NCBI GenBank assembly: GCA_028709355.1
Contig: JAQVXF010000062.1
Span: 1-6,753 of the forward strand
Origin: Syntrophomonas sp.
GTDB lineage: Bacteria; Bacillota; Syntrophomonadia; Syntrophomonadales; Syntrophomonadaceae
Direction of reading: 5' to 3'
DNA length: 6,753 nucleotides
Shown: piece by piece, positions 1-5,794 of the stretch
How positions within the stretch are numbered: position 1 is the first letter of the stretch
Layout: each line of letters opens with the position of its first letter
Notes under the pieces: model-generated
The model's database searches: none
Told to the model about the DNA's origin: nothing
Seen by the model: the letters and a program-made list of their open reading frames with translations, nothing else
Made by a program: the position numbers and the translations under genes

Positions 1-70
1 CCAGCTGCCGGATGGCTTCCGGTTGGTCCCCGGTGGGCACATAATCTGAATTGAGTTGGAACTCCTGCAT
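1..70 (-). CDS. uvrB: UvrABC excinuclease subunit B, N-terminal fragment
   Basis: Only the first 23 codons are in the window; the gene runs off the left edge. The product starts MQEFQLNSDYVPTGDQPEAI, which matches the characteristic UvrB amino terminus, where a short beta strand leads into the S-D-Y-x-P-x-G-D-Q-P-x-A-I motif that precedes the helicase-like domain. UvrB is the damage-verifying DNA helicase of nucleotide excision repair. It is loaded by UvrA and recruits the UvrC nuclease in the cytoplasm. The start is an ATG at 70 with a strong ribosome binding site (AAGGAGGA, positions 77-84) six bases upstream. It is separated from the preceding protease gene by a terminator and has its own candidate promoter. 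I see no GAAC-N4-GTTC LexA box upstream, so SOS control is not supported by what is visible. The motif is distinctive despite the short fragment. Confidence 0.93.
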   Translation of the reverse strand, partial: MQEFQLNSDYVPTGDQPEAIRQL

Positions 71-112
71 AGCGACTCCTCCTTCCGCGGCCAAATTAGG
101 AGACATCATTTT

Positions 113-141
113 ATTATACTATAGAGACCCAAAAAATTCTG
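113..141 (-). promoter_or_regulatory. Candidate sigma-A promoter of uvrB
   Basis: Read on the minus strand there is a perfect TATAAT -10 box at 118-113, in an AT-rich stretch, about 43 bases before the uvrB start codon. At 17-base spacing the -35 hexamer would be CAGAAT (141-136), a poor match to TTGACA, and no TGn extension precedes the -10. A run of six T residues (136-131) lies inside the spacer. The implied start of transcription is near 106, giving a leader of roughly 36 bases. The position and the perfect -10 make it credible; the weak -35 keeps it uncertain or suggests activator dependence. Confidence 0.5.
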
Positions 142-358
142 CTTCACCCAACATCTCCTTGATAAACCCTGGACCCCAGCTCTCTTGGTCCACCAGATGC
201 ACCCAGGACCTTGGGGACTTGGTTTTCCTGCGGCCCGCTCTGCCCGGCCGGCTACACAAACCGTTCTCCGCCCGGATTTGCTCTCTTGCGCTAAGATTCG
301 CAAACAGCTGAAATTTTGATGAACGGTAAGATTGCCCAGTCCCATAGCCTGATGACGT
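142..358. other. Non-coding gap with nested inverted repeats, function unknown
   Basis: This is most of the 383-base gene-free stretch between the S41 protease gene and uvrB. It lies after the protease terminator and before the uvrB promoter. I recognise no tRNA, rRNA or named riboswitch. Three complementary segment pairs are nested in it: GGCTA (250-254) with TAGCC (345-349), ACCGTTC (260-266) with GAACGGT (321-327), and TTTGC (277-281) with GCAAA (300-304). A second group pairs CCCCA (174-178) with TGGGG (212-216), and GGTCC (187-191) with GGACC (206-210). An 8-base palindrome CCGGCCGG sits at 244-251. Each repeat is short enough to arise by chance, so structure is only suggested. Minus-strand open frames of 91 and 94 codons cross it but run through the terminator and resemble no family I know. 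Confidence 0.3.
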
Positions 359-399
359 AAAAAGGTGGCTGTCAGTCTGCTTACCAACAACCACCCTTT
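359..399 (-). terminator. Rho-independent terminator after the S41 protease gene
   Basis: On the minus strand a 13-base arm (399-387, core GGTGGTTGT) pairs with a second arm (372-360, core ACAGCCACC), with two G-T wobbles and a 14-base loop (386-373). It is followed by five T residues (363-359), some of which also extend the stem. It lies 55 bases past the protease stop codon, before the uvrB promoter, so it should separate the two transcription units. Confidence 0.75.
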
Positions 400-453
400 A
401 CCTTCGGCTAAAAAATCACCATGCTACCAGCGTGCTCCTCCAGCCACCCAATT

Positions 454-1584
454 TCACCTGGTCTTCTGTTGAAGATATTCTATGGCCCTCTCCAACTGCA
501 GGTCGATTTCACTGCCAGCCTCATTTTGCACTACCATGTCGGGATTTATGCCGATCTCGTTGATGTCAGTACCATCCGGGGTGAAATACTTCTGGGTGGT
601 CAACTTGAGAGCGCCACCGTCCGCCAGGGGATAGACTGTCTGCACCAGGCCTTTGCCAAAGGTCTTTTCCCCTACCAGTACTGCCCGCTCGTTATCCTGC
701 AACGCCCCGGCCAGGATCTCGGATGCGCTGGCACTGTTCTTGTTCACCAACACCACCAGGGGGATGGATGTGGCGCCGGCATAGGCTTTATGAACGGTCT
801 CCCGCTGTTGGCCATCCCGGATGCTGACCACTTCGCTCTCACCCAGGAACAGATCTGCGATCTCCACCGCTGCATCAAACTCACCCCCGCCATTGTCGCG
901 CAGATCCAGGATCAAGCCCTTTACCTGCTGACCCTCCAATCGGTTGACGCTGGCGGCCATCTCCTGTGCCGAACGGGCATGGAACTGGTTCAGCTTGATA
1001 TATCCCAGCAAAGGCTCCTGGCTGACTAACTTATCCTCCACTGAGGGGACATTGATGATCTCCCTGATGATCTGGAATTCTATCTCCTCGGCCCGGTCCG
1101 GGCGATAGACCACCATAACCAACTGGGTGCCCGGATCACCCCGCATCAGGTGCACTGCGTCGTCCTGGTTCATACCGTAGGTGCTGACCCCGTTGATCCG
1201 GGTCACGATGTCACCATTCTTCAGACCGGCCCGTTCGGCCGGGGTGCCCTTGATGGGAGAAACGATGGTCAATTTACCATCATCGGTCTCCACCACATAA
1301 ACCCCGATGCCGCCAAACTCAGCATTAAGCTGCAATTGCAGCTCCTCCCACTGGCTCTTCTCCAGGTAGCGGGAATAAGGATCATCCAGCGAGGCTACAA
1401 TCCCCGCGGTAGCACCTTCCAACATCTTATCCCCGGGGGGTTCATGGAGAGAAACCGTCTCGATCAGGCCCATCACACTGATTAAAGTGGTCCACCCGCT
1501 CCAATTGGTCCCCACCGCATAGCCGCCCAGGAGGACCACCCCCAGGCCTATCACCGCCAGGATACCGGCTATAAATCTCAGCAT
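454..1584 (-). CDS. ctpA: S41 family carboxy-terminal processing protease (CtpA/Prc type), membrane-anchored, with PDZ domain
   Basis: This is a serine protease of the tail-specific (CtpA/CtpB/Prc) family, expected to act outside the membrane. With the start chosen here it has 376 residues. Residues 5-25 form a hydrophobic anchor, about 86-165 a PDZ domain (GGIGVYV at 91-97, ending with a hydrophobic strand near 155-160), and about 190-345 the S41 core. The catalytic residues are all present: Ser286 in SASASE, Lys311 in TFGKG (25 residues later, as in Prc) and Gln315. The C-terminal peptidoglycan-binding domain found in some Bacillus relatives is absent. The frame stays open to 1707, but a candidate promoter lies at 1655-1683, so an upstream start is unlikely. 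A TTG at 1596 (behind AGGG, spacing 10) is an alternative to the ATG at 1584, which has no clear ribosome binding site. The gene stands between two terminators, next to an M23 hydrolase gene; relatives of this protease are known to degrade cell-wall hydrolases. Confidence 0.93.
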   Translation of the reverse strand: MLRFIAGILAVIGLGVVLLGGYAVGTNWSGWTTLISVMGLIETVSLHEPPGDKMLEGATAGIVASLDDPYSRYLEKSQWEELQLQLNAEFGGIGVYVVETDDGKLTIVSPIKGTPAERAGLKNGDIVTRINGVSTYGMNQDDAVHLMRGDPGTQLVMVVYRPDRAEEIEFQIIREIINVPSVEDKLVSQEPLLGYIKLNQFHARSAQEMAASVNRLEGQQVKGLILDLRDNGGGEFDAAVEIADLFLGESEVVSIRDGQQRETVHKAYAGATSIPLVVLVNKNSASASEILAGALQDNERAVLVGEKTFGKGLVQTVYPLADGGALKLTTQKYFTPDGTDINEIGINPDMVVQNEAGSEIDLQLERAIEYLQQKTR

Positions 1585-1640
1585 TTTGCTTATCAATACT
1601 ATCACACCCTGCTGTCTTCTATTATCGGGCAGCTTCTCTG

Positions 1641-1655
1641 TTGACTCTAAGTCAA
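1641..1655. promoter_or_regulatory. Operator-like palindrome before ctpA
   Basis: The plus strand reads TTGACTCTAAGTCAA, a perfect inverted repeat with 6-base arms and a 3-base centre. It touches the last base of the candidate -10 box of ctpA and covers the predicted transcription start (about 1648), where repressors commonly bind. I do not know the cognate regulator. Alternatively its minus-strand TTGACT could be a -35 box, but no good -10 lies 16-18 bases beyond it. Confidence 0.4.
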
Positions 1656-1683
1656 TGTTACCCCAAAGCGACTGGCAAGACAA
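1655..1683 (-). promoter_or_regulatory. Candidate sigma-A promoter of ctpA
   Basis: On the minus strand TTGTCT (1683-1678) is followed after exactly 17 bases by TAACAT (1660-1655). Each box matches the consensus at four of six positions. It lies between the terminator of the M23 gene and the ctpA start, where a promoter is needed because the upstream unit appears to be terminated. The implied leader is about 50-65 bases, depending on the start codon used. Confidence 0.4.
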
Positions 1684-1766
1684 TGAACCGGCGCGGCCCG
1701 TCACCAACTAAGAAGAGGCCAGGAATCCGTATGATCCCAGCCCCTTGCCAGTATTTAGGCCCTGAC

Positions 1767-1793
1767 AAAAACAGGGAGGCTCTGCCTCCCTGT
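1767..1793 (-). terminator. Strong Rho-independent terminator after the M23 peptidase gene
   Basis: A perfect 10-base stem, ACAGGGAGGC (1771-1780) with GCCTCCCTGT (1784-1793), has a 3-base loop. On the minus strand it is followed directly by five T residues (1771-1767). It begins 13 bases after the stop codon of the M23 gene. This is the clearest terminator in the window and marks the end of the ftsE-ftsX-M23 block. Confidence 0.92.
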
Positions 1794-1805
1794 TGCCATT
1801 AACCC

Positions 1806-2936
1806 TTAAATATATGATCTGGGATTGACCGGATTACCTTTCTTCCTGACCTCAAAATGGAGGTGGGCTCCGGTACTCCAACCGGTGCTGCCGACCTTGC
1901 CAATGGTCTGGCCCTTGCTGACCTTGGCCCCCACGTTGACCAGGCGGGAGGACTGATGCCCATAGAGGGTCGAGATCCCTGCCCCGTGATCGATGATGAT
2001 GGTATTGCCGTAAGCCCCCAGCCAGCCTGAGTAGATGACCGTACCGCTATCGGCGGCGACGATCTTGGCCCCGCTGGGCGCACCAACATCTATCCCGGTA
2101 TGTAATTTGTTGACCTTGAGGATCGGATGATATCTCATCCCGTAACTGGAGGTGATGTTGCGATAACCAGGCGTGGGCCAGGTATAGGAGCCGGTTCCGA
2201 TACTGCCCCCCTTGCCCTGTAGTCTCAAGATCATGGCTTCGGCCTCAGCCGAGGCCCGCTCCAATTCCTCTATCGCCTGGGCGTATTTCTGCTTCTCCTG
2301 CTGGACACTGGCCAGCACTTCCTTCTTCTGCTTCAACTGGCTGGCCAGTCGGCTTTTCTTCTCCACCAGGCTCACCCGGGAGGACTCCAGTTCCCGCTGT
2401 TGCACATCTAAATCGGCCTTCTTGTTGTCCAGGTCTCTCTTGCGCAGATTTATCTCGGCTATCAACTCTTTATCCTGCCCGATGATAGTACTGAGCATAT
2501 CCACCCGGGTGATCAAGTCCTTGATATCGGTGGCTCCCAGCAGTACCTCCATATAAGTAGTGTCTCCCTGTTCATAGATCACCACCAGCCTCTCGCTCAG
2601 AACCGCCAGTTGCTTGTCCAATTCGGCCTGATGCACCTTGATTTCTTTGTTCAAAGTGGCGATGCGGCTTTGCAGACGGGCGATTTTACTGTTCAGGGCG
2701 TCTATGTCCTGCTCGAGCGCTTCAGTATCCTGCTCAATATCCTGAACCTCACCGAGGATGGTCTTTTCCGCCCGCGAGGCTTGATTGAGGCTCCTTTGGG
2801 TGGTCTGCAGCCTCTGGTTCAGGTTATCCAGCAACTTCTGCTGGTCGCCGATCTGATCAGCACTGACCGGTAAAATCATGACCGTCATTATTACCAGGGC
2901 TATTAATGCAATCAGTGTCCTGTTATGTATGCGCAT
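1806..2936 (-). CDS. Secreted coiled-coil M23 (LytM-domain) peptidoglycan endopeptidase, EnvC-like
   Basis: The product has 376 residues. A basic start (MRIHNR) and hydrophobic stretch end in a signal-peptidase site after Ala26 (VSA|DQ). Residues 30-125 and 155-240 are Gln/Glu/Lys/Leu-rich coiled coils, with a linker near 126-150. A Gly/Ser hinge (241-250) leads to a LytM domain (about 252-376). The expected zinc ligands His279, Asp283 (HTGID) and His360, and the catalytic His327 (LYGH) and His358 (HLH), are all present, so it should be an active hydrolase cutting peptide cross-links. The layout is that of EnvC, which FtsEX recruits and controls, but in E. coli EnvC the active site is degenerate and the protein only activates amidases. 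It follows ftsX, which supports an FtsEX partner role. The frame is open to a TTG at 2990, but that start lacks a ribosome binding site and overlaps a candidate promoter. The ATG at 2936 has a purine-rich GGAGAGGGGGA stretch upstream, somewhat distant. Confidence 0.93.
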   Translation of the reverse strand: MRIHNRTLIALIALVIMTVMILPVSADQIGDQQKLLDNLNQRLQTTQRSLNQASRAEKTILGEVQDIEQDTEALEQDIDALNSKIARLQSRIATLNKEIKVHQAELDKQLAVLSERLVVIYEQGDTTYMEVLLGATDIKDLITRVDMLSTIIGQDKELIAEINLRKRDLDNKKADLDVQQRELESSRVSLVEKKSRLASQLKQKKEVLASVQQEKQKYAQAIEELERASAEAEAMILRLQGKGGSIGTGSYTWPTPGYRNITSSYGMRYHPILKVNKLHTGIDVGAPSGAKIVAADSGTVIYSGWLGAYGNTIIIDHGAGISTLYGHQSSRLVNVGAKVSKGQTIGKVGSTGWSTGAHLHFEVRKKGNPVNPRSYI

Positions 2937-2989
2937 TATTGGGCCGATTCCCCCTCTCCAATCTGGCTCCCCACGATTACTGAGGTCCA

Positions 2990-3019
2990 ATCATCAAGAA
3001 ACGGTTAGAATAAAGTCAA
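2990..3019 (-). promoter_or_regulatory. Candidate promoter of the M23 peptidase gene
   Basis: On the minus strand TTGACT (3019-3014, five of six to consensus) is followed after 18 bases by GATGAT (2995-2990, four of six). It lies in the 148-base gap between ftsX and the M23 gene. It would give a leader of about 45-50 bases and allow hydrolase expression independent of ftsEX. No minus-strand terminator is seen after ftsX, so read-through from ftsEX is also likely. Confidence 0.4.
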
Positions 3020-3084
3020 TCAGATCATGTGGCCGGTAACTCCCGCTGTGGCATAAAGACGCTGTCATCACCTGAACAGTGTTT

Positions 3085-3972
3085 TTATACATTCAAAAAG
3101 CGATTCAAGGATATATAGGTCCCTACTGTCCCCAGTAAAACCCCCGCCGCTGCCAGCGACAGGTAGACCTGGAGCAGGAAACTCTGTTGACTGACCAGGG
3201 GGACAAAGAACAAGGCTGTCTGAGCATTGTTGATCAGGGATGTATATCCCCCCGCCAAGAGCCCGATCGCTACCAGTGCTCCCGCCACACCCATCAATAT
3301 ACCTTCGATGAAGAAGGGCCAGCGCACAAACCAATCGGTGGCCCCAATCAGCTTCATCAGATAGATCTCCTTACGGCGGGCAAAGATGGCCAATCTGATG
3401 GTGGTGGCAATCAAAAATATCGCCCCCAGGGCCAGGATAATCATGAATACCATACTGAGTATCCTAACCCATTTGGTAACCTGGAAGAGTTTTTCCACCA
3501 CGCCTTGCCCATAGTTGACTTTATATACCCCTGGTATCTCTCCGATCAACTGAGCTACCTGGGCTACCTCCTGCGGATTCACCGCTTTGACTTCATAACT
3601 GTTGGGCAGCGGATTCTTGCCCAGGGTCTGTTGGAGATCATAATCCTCTTCCGAGAATTTGGACTGCAACCTTTGCAAGGCCTCATCCTTGGAGACGAAA
3701 GTCACCTCTTGGACCCCCGCCGTTGCCTTTATGTTCGCTTCGACCTCGCCAAGCTGCGGCTTGGTCAAGGAATCATCCAGATAAGCTATTATCTGGATAT
3801 CCGACTCCAATTGGTTCATGAAGTTGCCGGCATTGACCGTCAACAGAACCGCGACCCCCAGGAACAATATACAGACCGCCATGGTAGTTATGGTTGCCAG
3901 GCTTAAGACCCGGTTGCGCGATAAAGAAATCAAGGCTTCCTTGAAGAAATAACCAATGTTTTTAAAGTTCAT
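3085..3972 (-). CDS. ftsX: Cell division transmembrane protein FtsX
   Basis: FtsX is the membrane subunit of the type VII ABC complex FtsEX, which passes ATP hydrolysis in the cytoplasm to peptidoglycan hydrolases outside. The product has 295 residues, normal for Gram-positive FtsX. It has a cytoplasmic N-terminal helix (YFFKEALISLSRNR, 8-21), a first membrane segment at about 24-47, and an extracellular domain at about 48-165 containing the typical DIQIIAYLDDSLT strand and SKDEAL motif. Three further membrane segments follow at about 170-194, 219-243 and 266-287, with the conserved RRKEIYLMKLIGATDWFVRW loop at 199-218. The ATG at 3972 overlaps the ftsE stop codon (TAATG) and has GGAG eight bases upstream. 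An in-frame start at 3993 has no ribosome binding site and is unlikely. Overlap with ftsE implies translational coupling and equal production of the two subunits. Confidence 0.97.
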   Translation of the reverse strand: MNFKNIGYFFKEALISLSRNRVLSLATITTMAVCILFLGVAVLLTVNAGNFMNQLESDIQIIAYLDDSLTKPQLGEVEANIKATAGVQEVTFVSKDEALQRLQSKFSEEDYDLQQTLGKNPLPNSYEVKAVNPQEVAQVAQLIGEIPGVYKVNYGQGVVEKLFQVTKWVRILSMVFMIILALGAIFLIATTIRLAIFARRKEIYLMKLIGATDWFVRWPFFIEGILMGVAGALVAIGLLAGGYTSLINNAQTALFFVPLVSQQSFLLQVYLSLAAAGVLLGTVGTYISLNRFLNV

Positions 3973-4652
3973 TACTGCTGCTCCAGGGCACACATATCGG
4001 AAACGACCCGCCCGGCCTCCAGGGTGATTATGCGCTTGCCCCCTTTTTTGACTAGTTCACGGGCATGGGTCGCCATAACCACAGTCGTCCCTTTGCGGTT
4101 GATATTATATAGTAGCTCCATTATCTCATCAGCGGTGGCCATGTCCAGGTTGCCGGAGGGCTCGTCAGCGATGAGCAGAAGGGGTCGATTGGCTATAGCC
4201 CTGGCTATCCCTACCCGTTGCTGCTCTCCGCCGGAGAGCTGCCCGGGAAATGAATTCTCCTTGCCCTTTAAACCGACCAGGTTGATTACATCGCTGGTGC
4301 GGGCGGCTATTTCACGGTTGCCAGCCCCAACCACCTTCATGGCGAAGGCGATATTCTCAGCCACGGTTTTATTCTCCAGCAGTTTGAAGTCCTGGAAGAC
4401 TACCCCCATACTGCGTCGCAGATGGGGCACCTCACTGCGTTTCATACGTACGATACTACGTGAAGATATAAAAATCTGACCCTGAGTGGGGACTTCCTCC
4501 CGGAACAACATCTTGATGAAAGTGGACTTACCAGCCCCGCTGGGGCCCATGAGAAAGATAAATTCACCCCGGTCAATCTTTAAAGAAACGTCGTTAAGCG
4601 CCTTCACTCCGTTGCGATATACTTTGGTGACATTATAAAACTGAACCAGCAT
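3972..4652 (-). CDS. ftsE: Cell division ATP-binding protein FtsE
   Basis: FtsE is the cytoplasmic ATPase of the FtsEX complex. The 226-residue product has all ABC motifs: Walker A GPSGAGKST at 36-44, Q-loop Gln87 in VFQDF, signature LSGGEQQR at 139-146, Walker B LLLIADEP at 158-165 with catalytic Glu164, D-loop NLD at 168-170 and switch His196. The opening MLVQFYNVTKVYRNG is the usual FtsE start. DEPSGNLD replaces the more common DEPTGNLD, a conservative change. The start at 4652 is chosen over the in-frame ATG at 4685 because it matches the family N-terminus and has GGAGG five bases upstream, whereas the 4685 start adds 11 unmatched residues. It is the first gene of the ftsE-ftsX-M23 block and is separated from the transketolase genes upstream by a terminator. 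Confidence 0.97.
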   Translation of the reverse strand: MLVQFYNVTKVYRNGVKALNDVSLKIDRGEFIFLMGPSGAGKSTFIKMLFREEVPTQGQIFISSRSIVRMKRSEVPHLRRSMGVVFQDFKLLENKTVAENIAFAMKVVGAGNREIAARTSDVINLVGLKGKENSFPGQLSGGEQQRVGIARAIANRPLLLIADEPSGNLDMATADEIMELLYNINRKGTTVVMATHARELVKKGGKRIITLEAGRVVSDMCALEQQ

Positions 4653-4721
4653 TGCTTCCTCCGGACAGTGAATAGGCCTCAACATCTGCCCTGTTGCTCC
4701 TATCCCAGAGCCGGCCAGATG

Positions 4722-4750
4722 CTTATCGTTTTAATGATAATACAAAACAA
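4722..4750 (-). promoter_or_regulatory. Weak candidate promoter of ftsE
   Basis: On the minus strand TTGTTT (4750-4745) and GATAAG (4727-4722) are spaced by 17 bases. The matches to consensus are three of six and four of six. It lies just after the terminator stem of the preceding unit and about 70 bases before the ftsE start, where a promoter is expected. The -35 overlaps the terminator, and the boxes are weak. Confidence 0.27.
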
Positions 4751-4769
4751 CCACCATTAATAGGTGGTT
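4742..4769 (-). terminator. Rho-independent terminator after the transketolase pair
   Basis: On the minus strand a 7-base perfect stem, AACCACC (4769-4763) with GGTGGTT (4755-4749), encloses a 7-base AT-only loop. It is followed by a T-rich tail (GTTTTGT, 4748-4742). It lies about 30 bases after the stop codon of the transketolase C-terminal half. The U-tract is broken by G residues, so some read-through into ftsE is possible. Confidence 0.7.
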
Positions 4770-4800
4770 TCTGCAAAAGGGCCGGTTTTTTTGGACCATT

Positions 4801-5736
4801 CTATTTTTTTGACAACAGCCTGTGGGTATTGGCGACTATTCCAGCGACGCTCAGTCCATAATATTCCAGCAATTCATCCGGTGTCCCGGACTGCCCAAAC
4901 AGATCGTTGATGCCCATCCGCACAACCGGTACCGGAAACAGTTCACACACCGCTTCACACACGGCTCCACCCAAGCCGCCCAGGATACTGTGTTCTTCCA
5001 CGGTCAGGATAGCTCCGGTTTCCCTGGCCTTAAGTTCTATAAGTTCCCGATCCAATGGTTTGACCGTATGCATATCGACCACCGAGACCTGGATCCCCTC
5101 TGCCTGCAAACGGTCGGCCGCTTCCAGGCATTTGGCCACCATGATACCGCAGCCGATCAGGGTGGCATCTCTCCCCTGCCGCAGTTCAACCCCCTTGCCG
5201 ATCTGAAAATCCATACTATCATCATACAACACCGGGACCGCCGGGCGACCCAACCGCAGGTAGACCGGTCCAGGGCGATGGTAGACGGCTTCCACCGCTT
5301 TGCGGGTGGTGGTGCCGTCGGCCGGCACCACCACCGTCATGTTGGGAATACAGCGCATTATGGCGATATCCTCCACTGACTGGTGTGAGCCTCCATCTTC
5401 ACCGACCGTCAGCCCGGCATGAGTAGCGCAAATCTTCACGCTCAGGTTGGCATAGGCCAAAGAATTGCGCACTATTTCGAAAGCCCGGCCAGCAGCGAAT
5501 ATAGCGAATGAACTCGCGAACGCAATCTTGCCCGAAGCAGCCAGCCCGGCCGCCATACCCATCATATTCTGCTCTGCGATTCCGGCGTTTATAAAACGGC
5601 GCGGGAAGGTCTGGGCAAATTCGGCCGTCTTGGTGGACTTGGACAGATCAGCGTCCAGGACCACTACGTCCTGATAGCGGTGACCCAGCTCCACCAAAGC
5701 CTTCCCATAGGCATCCCGGGTAGCTTGCTTTTCCAA
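4801..5736 (-). CDS. Transketolase, C-terminal subunit (split enzyme)
   Basis: This is the second half of a thiamine-diphosphate-dependent transketolase and should act as a heteromer with the product of the gene upstream. Transketolase moves two-carbon ketol units between sugar phosphates in the non-oxidative pentose phosphate pathway. The product has 311 residues. A pyrimidine-binding domain (about 1-165) carries Glu55 in the AGIAEQNMMG motif, which activates the cofactor, an aromatic pocket SSFAIFAAGRAFE (75-87), and HAGLTVGEDGGSHQ (106-119) with substrate-binding histidines. A C-terminal Rossmann-like domain (about 185-311) includes VEEHSILGGLGGAV (246-259). The start is TTG at 5736, seven bases after AAGGAGG; no ATG fits. 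It lies 58 bases after the N-terminal half, and a terminator follows. The exact substrate of such split pairs varies, and some serve other ketose phosphates. Confidence 0.95.
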   Translation of the reverse strand: MEKQATRDAYGKALVELGHRYQDVVVLDADLSKSTKTAEFAQTFPRRFINAGIAEQNMMGMAAGLAASGKIAFASSFAIFAAGRAFEIVRNSLAYANLSVKICATHAGLTVGEDGGSHQSVEDIAIMRCIPNMTVVVPADGTTTRKAVEAVYHRPGPVYLRLGRPAVPVLYDDSMDFQIGKGVELRQGRDATLIGCGIMVAKCLEAADRLQAEGIQVSVVDMHTVKPLDRELIELKARETGAILTVEEHSILGGLGGAVCEAVCELFPVPVVRMGINDLFGQSGTPDELLEYYGLSVAGIVANTHRLLSKK

Positions 5737-5743
5737 ATCAGAA

Positions 5744-5750
5744 CCTCCTT
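5744..5750 (-). promoter_or_regulatory. Ribosome binding site setting the TTG start of the transketolase C-terminal half
   Basis: AAGGAGG on the minus strand lies seven bases before the TTG at 5736. The match and spacing are near ideal and no ATG or GTG lies at a suitable distance in frame, so this site decides the non-ATG start. Confidence 0.85.
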
Positions 5751-5794
5751 AAACAATGACAATCTAATCAACATGTGTTTATAAAACCTCTATG

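Noticed and set aside
71..330. LexA (SOS) box upstream of uvrB
   Set aside because: I searched for GAAC-N4-GTTC on both strands; the GAAC and GTTC copies present are not paired at the right spacing.
106..394. Minus-strand frames of 94 and 91 codons before uvrB as genes
   Set aside because: Both cross the ctpA terminator stem and resemble no known family. The 91-codon frame needs a GTG start inside the stem, so I list only its tail as a finding.
421..1029. 202-codon open frame on the plus strand
   Set aside because: It lies antisense inside the S41 protease gene, shows no recognisable domain or ribosome binding site, and is explained as a shadow of that gene.
1585..1707. 41-residue N-terminal extension of the S41 protease
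   Set aside because: The TTG at 1707 has no ribosome binding site, the extension is polar and precedes the membrane anchor, and a candidate promoter lies within it.
3060..3086. Terminator-like hairpin after ftsX
   Set aside because: The 6-base stem (3060-3065 with 3076-3081) has its T-run on the plus strand, where no gene ends. On the minus strand the tail is not U-rich enough to stop ftsX transcription.
3187..3906. 239-codon open frame on the plus strand
   Set aside because: It is wholly antisense to ftsX, which is certain. The translation is rich in Gln, Asp and His, as expected from an antisense shadow.
4822..5379. 185-codon open frame on the plus strand
   Set aside because: It is antisense to the transketolase C-terminal half, with low-complexity His/Arg/Asp content and no family likeness.
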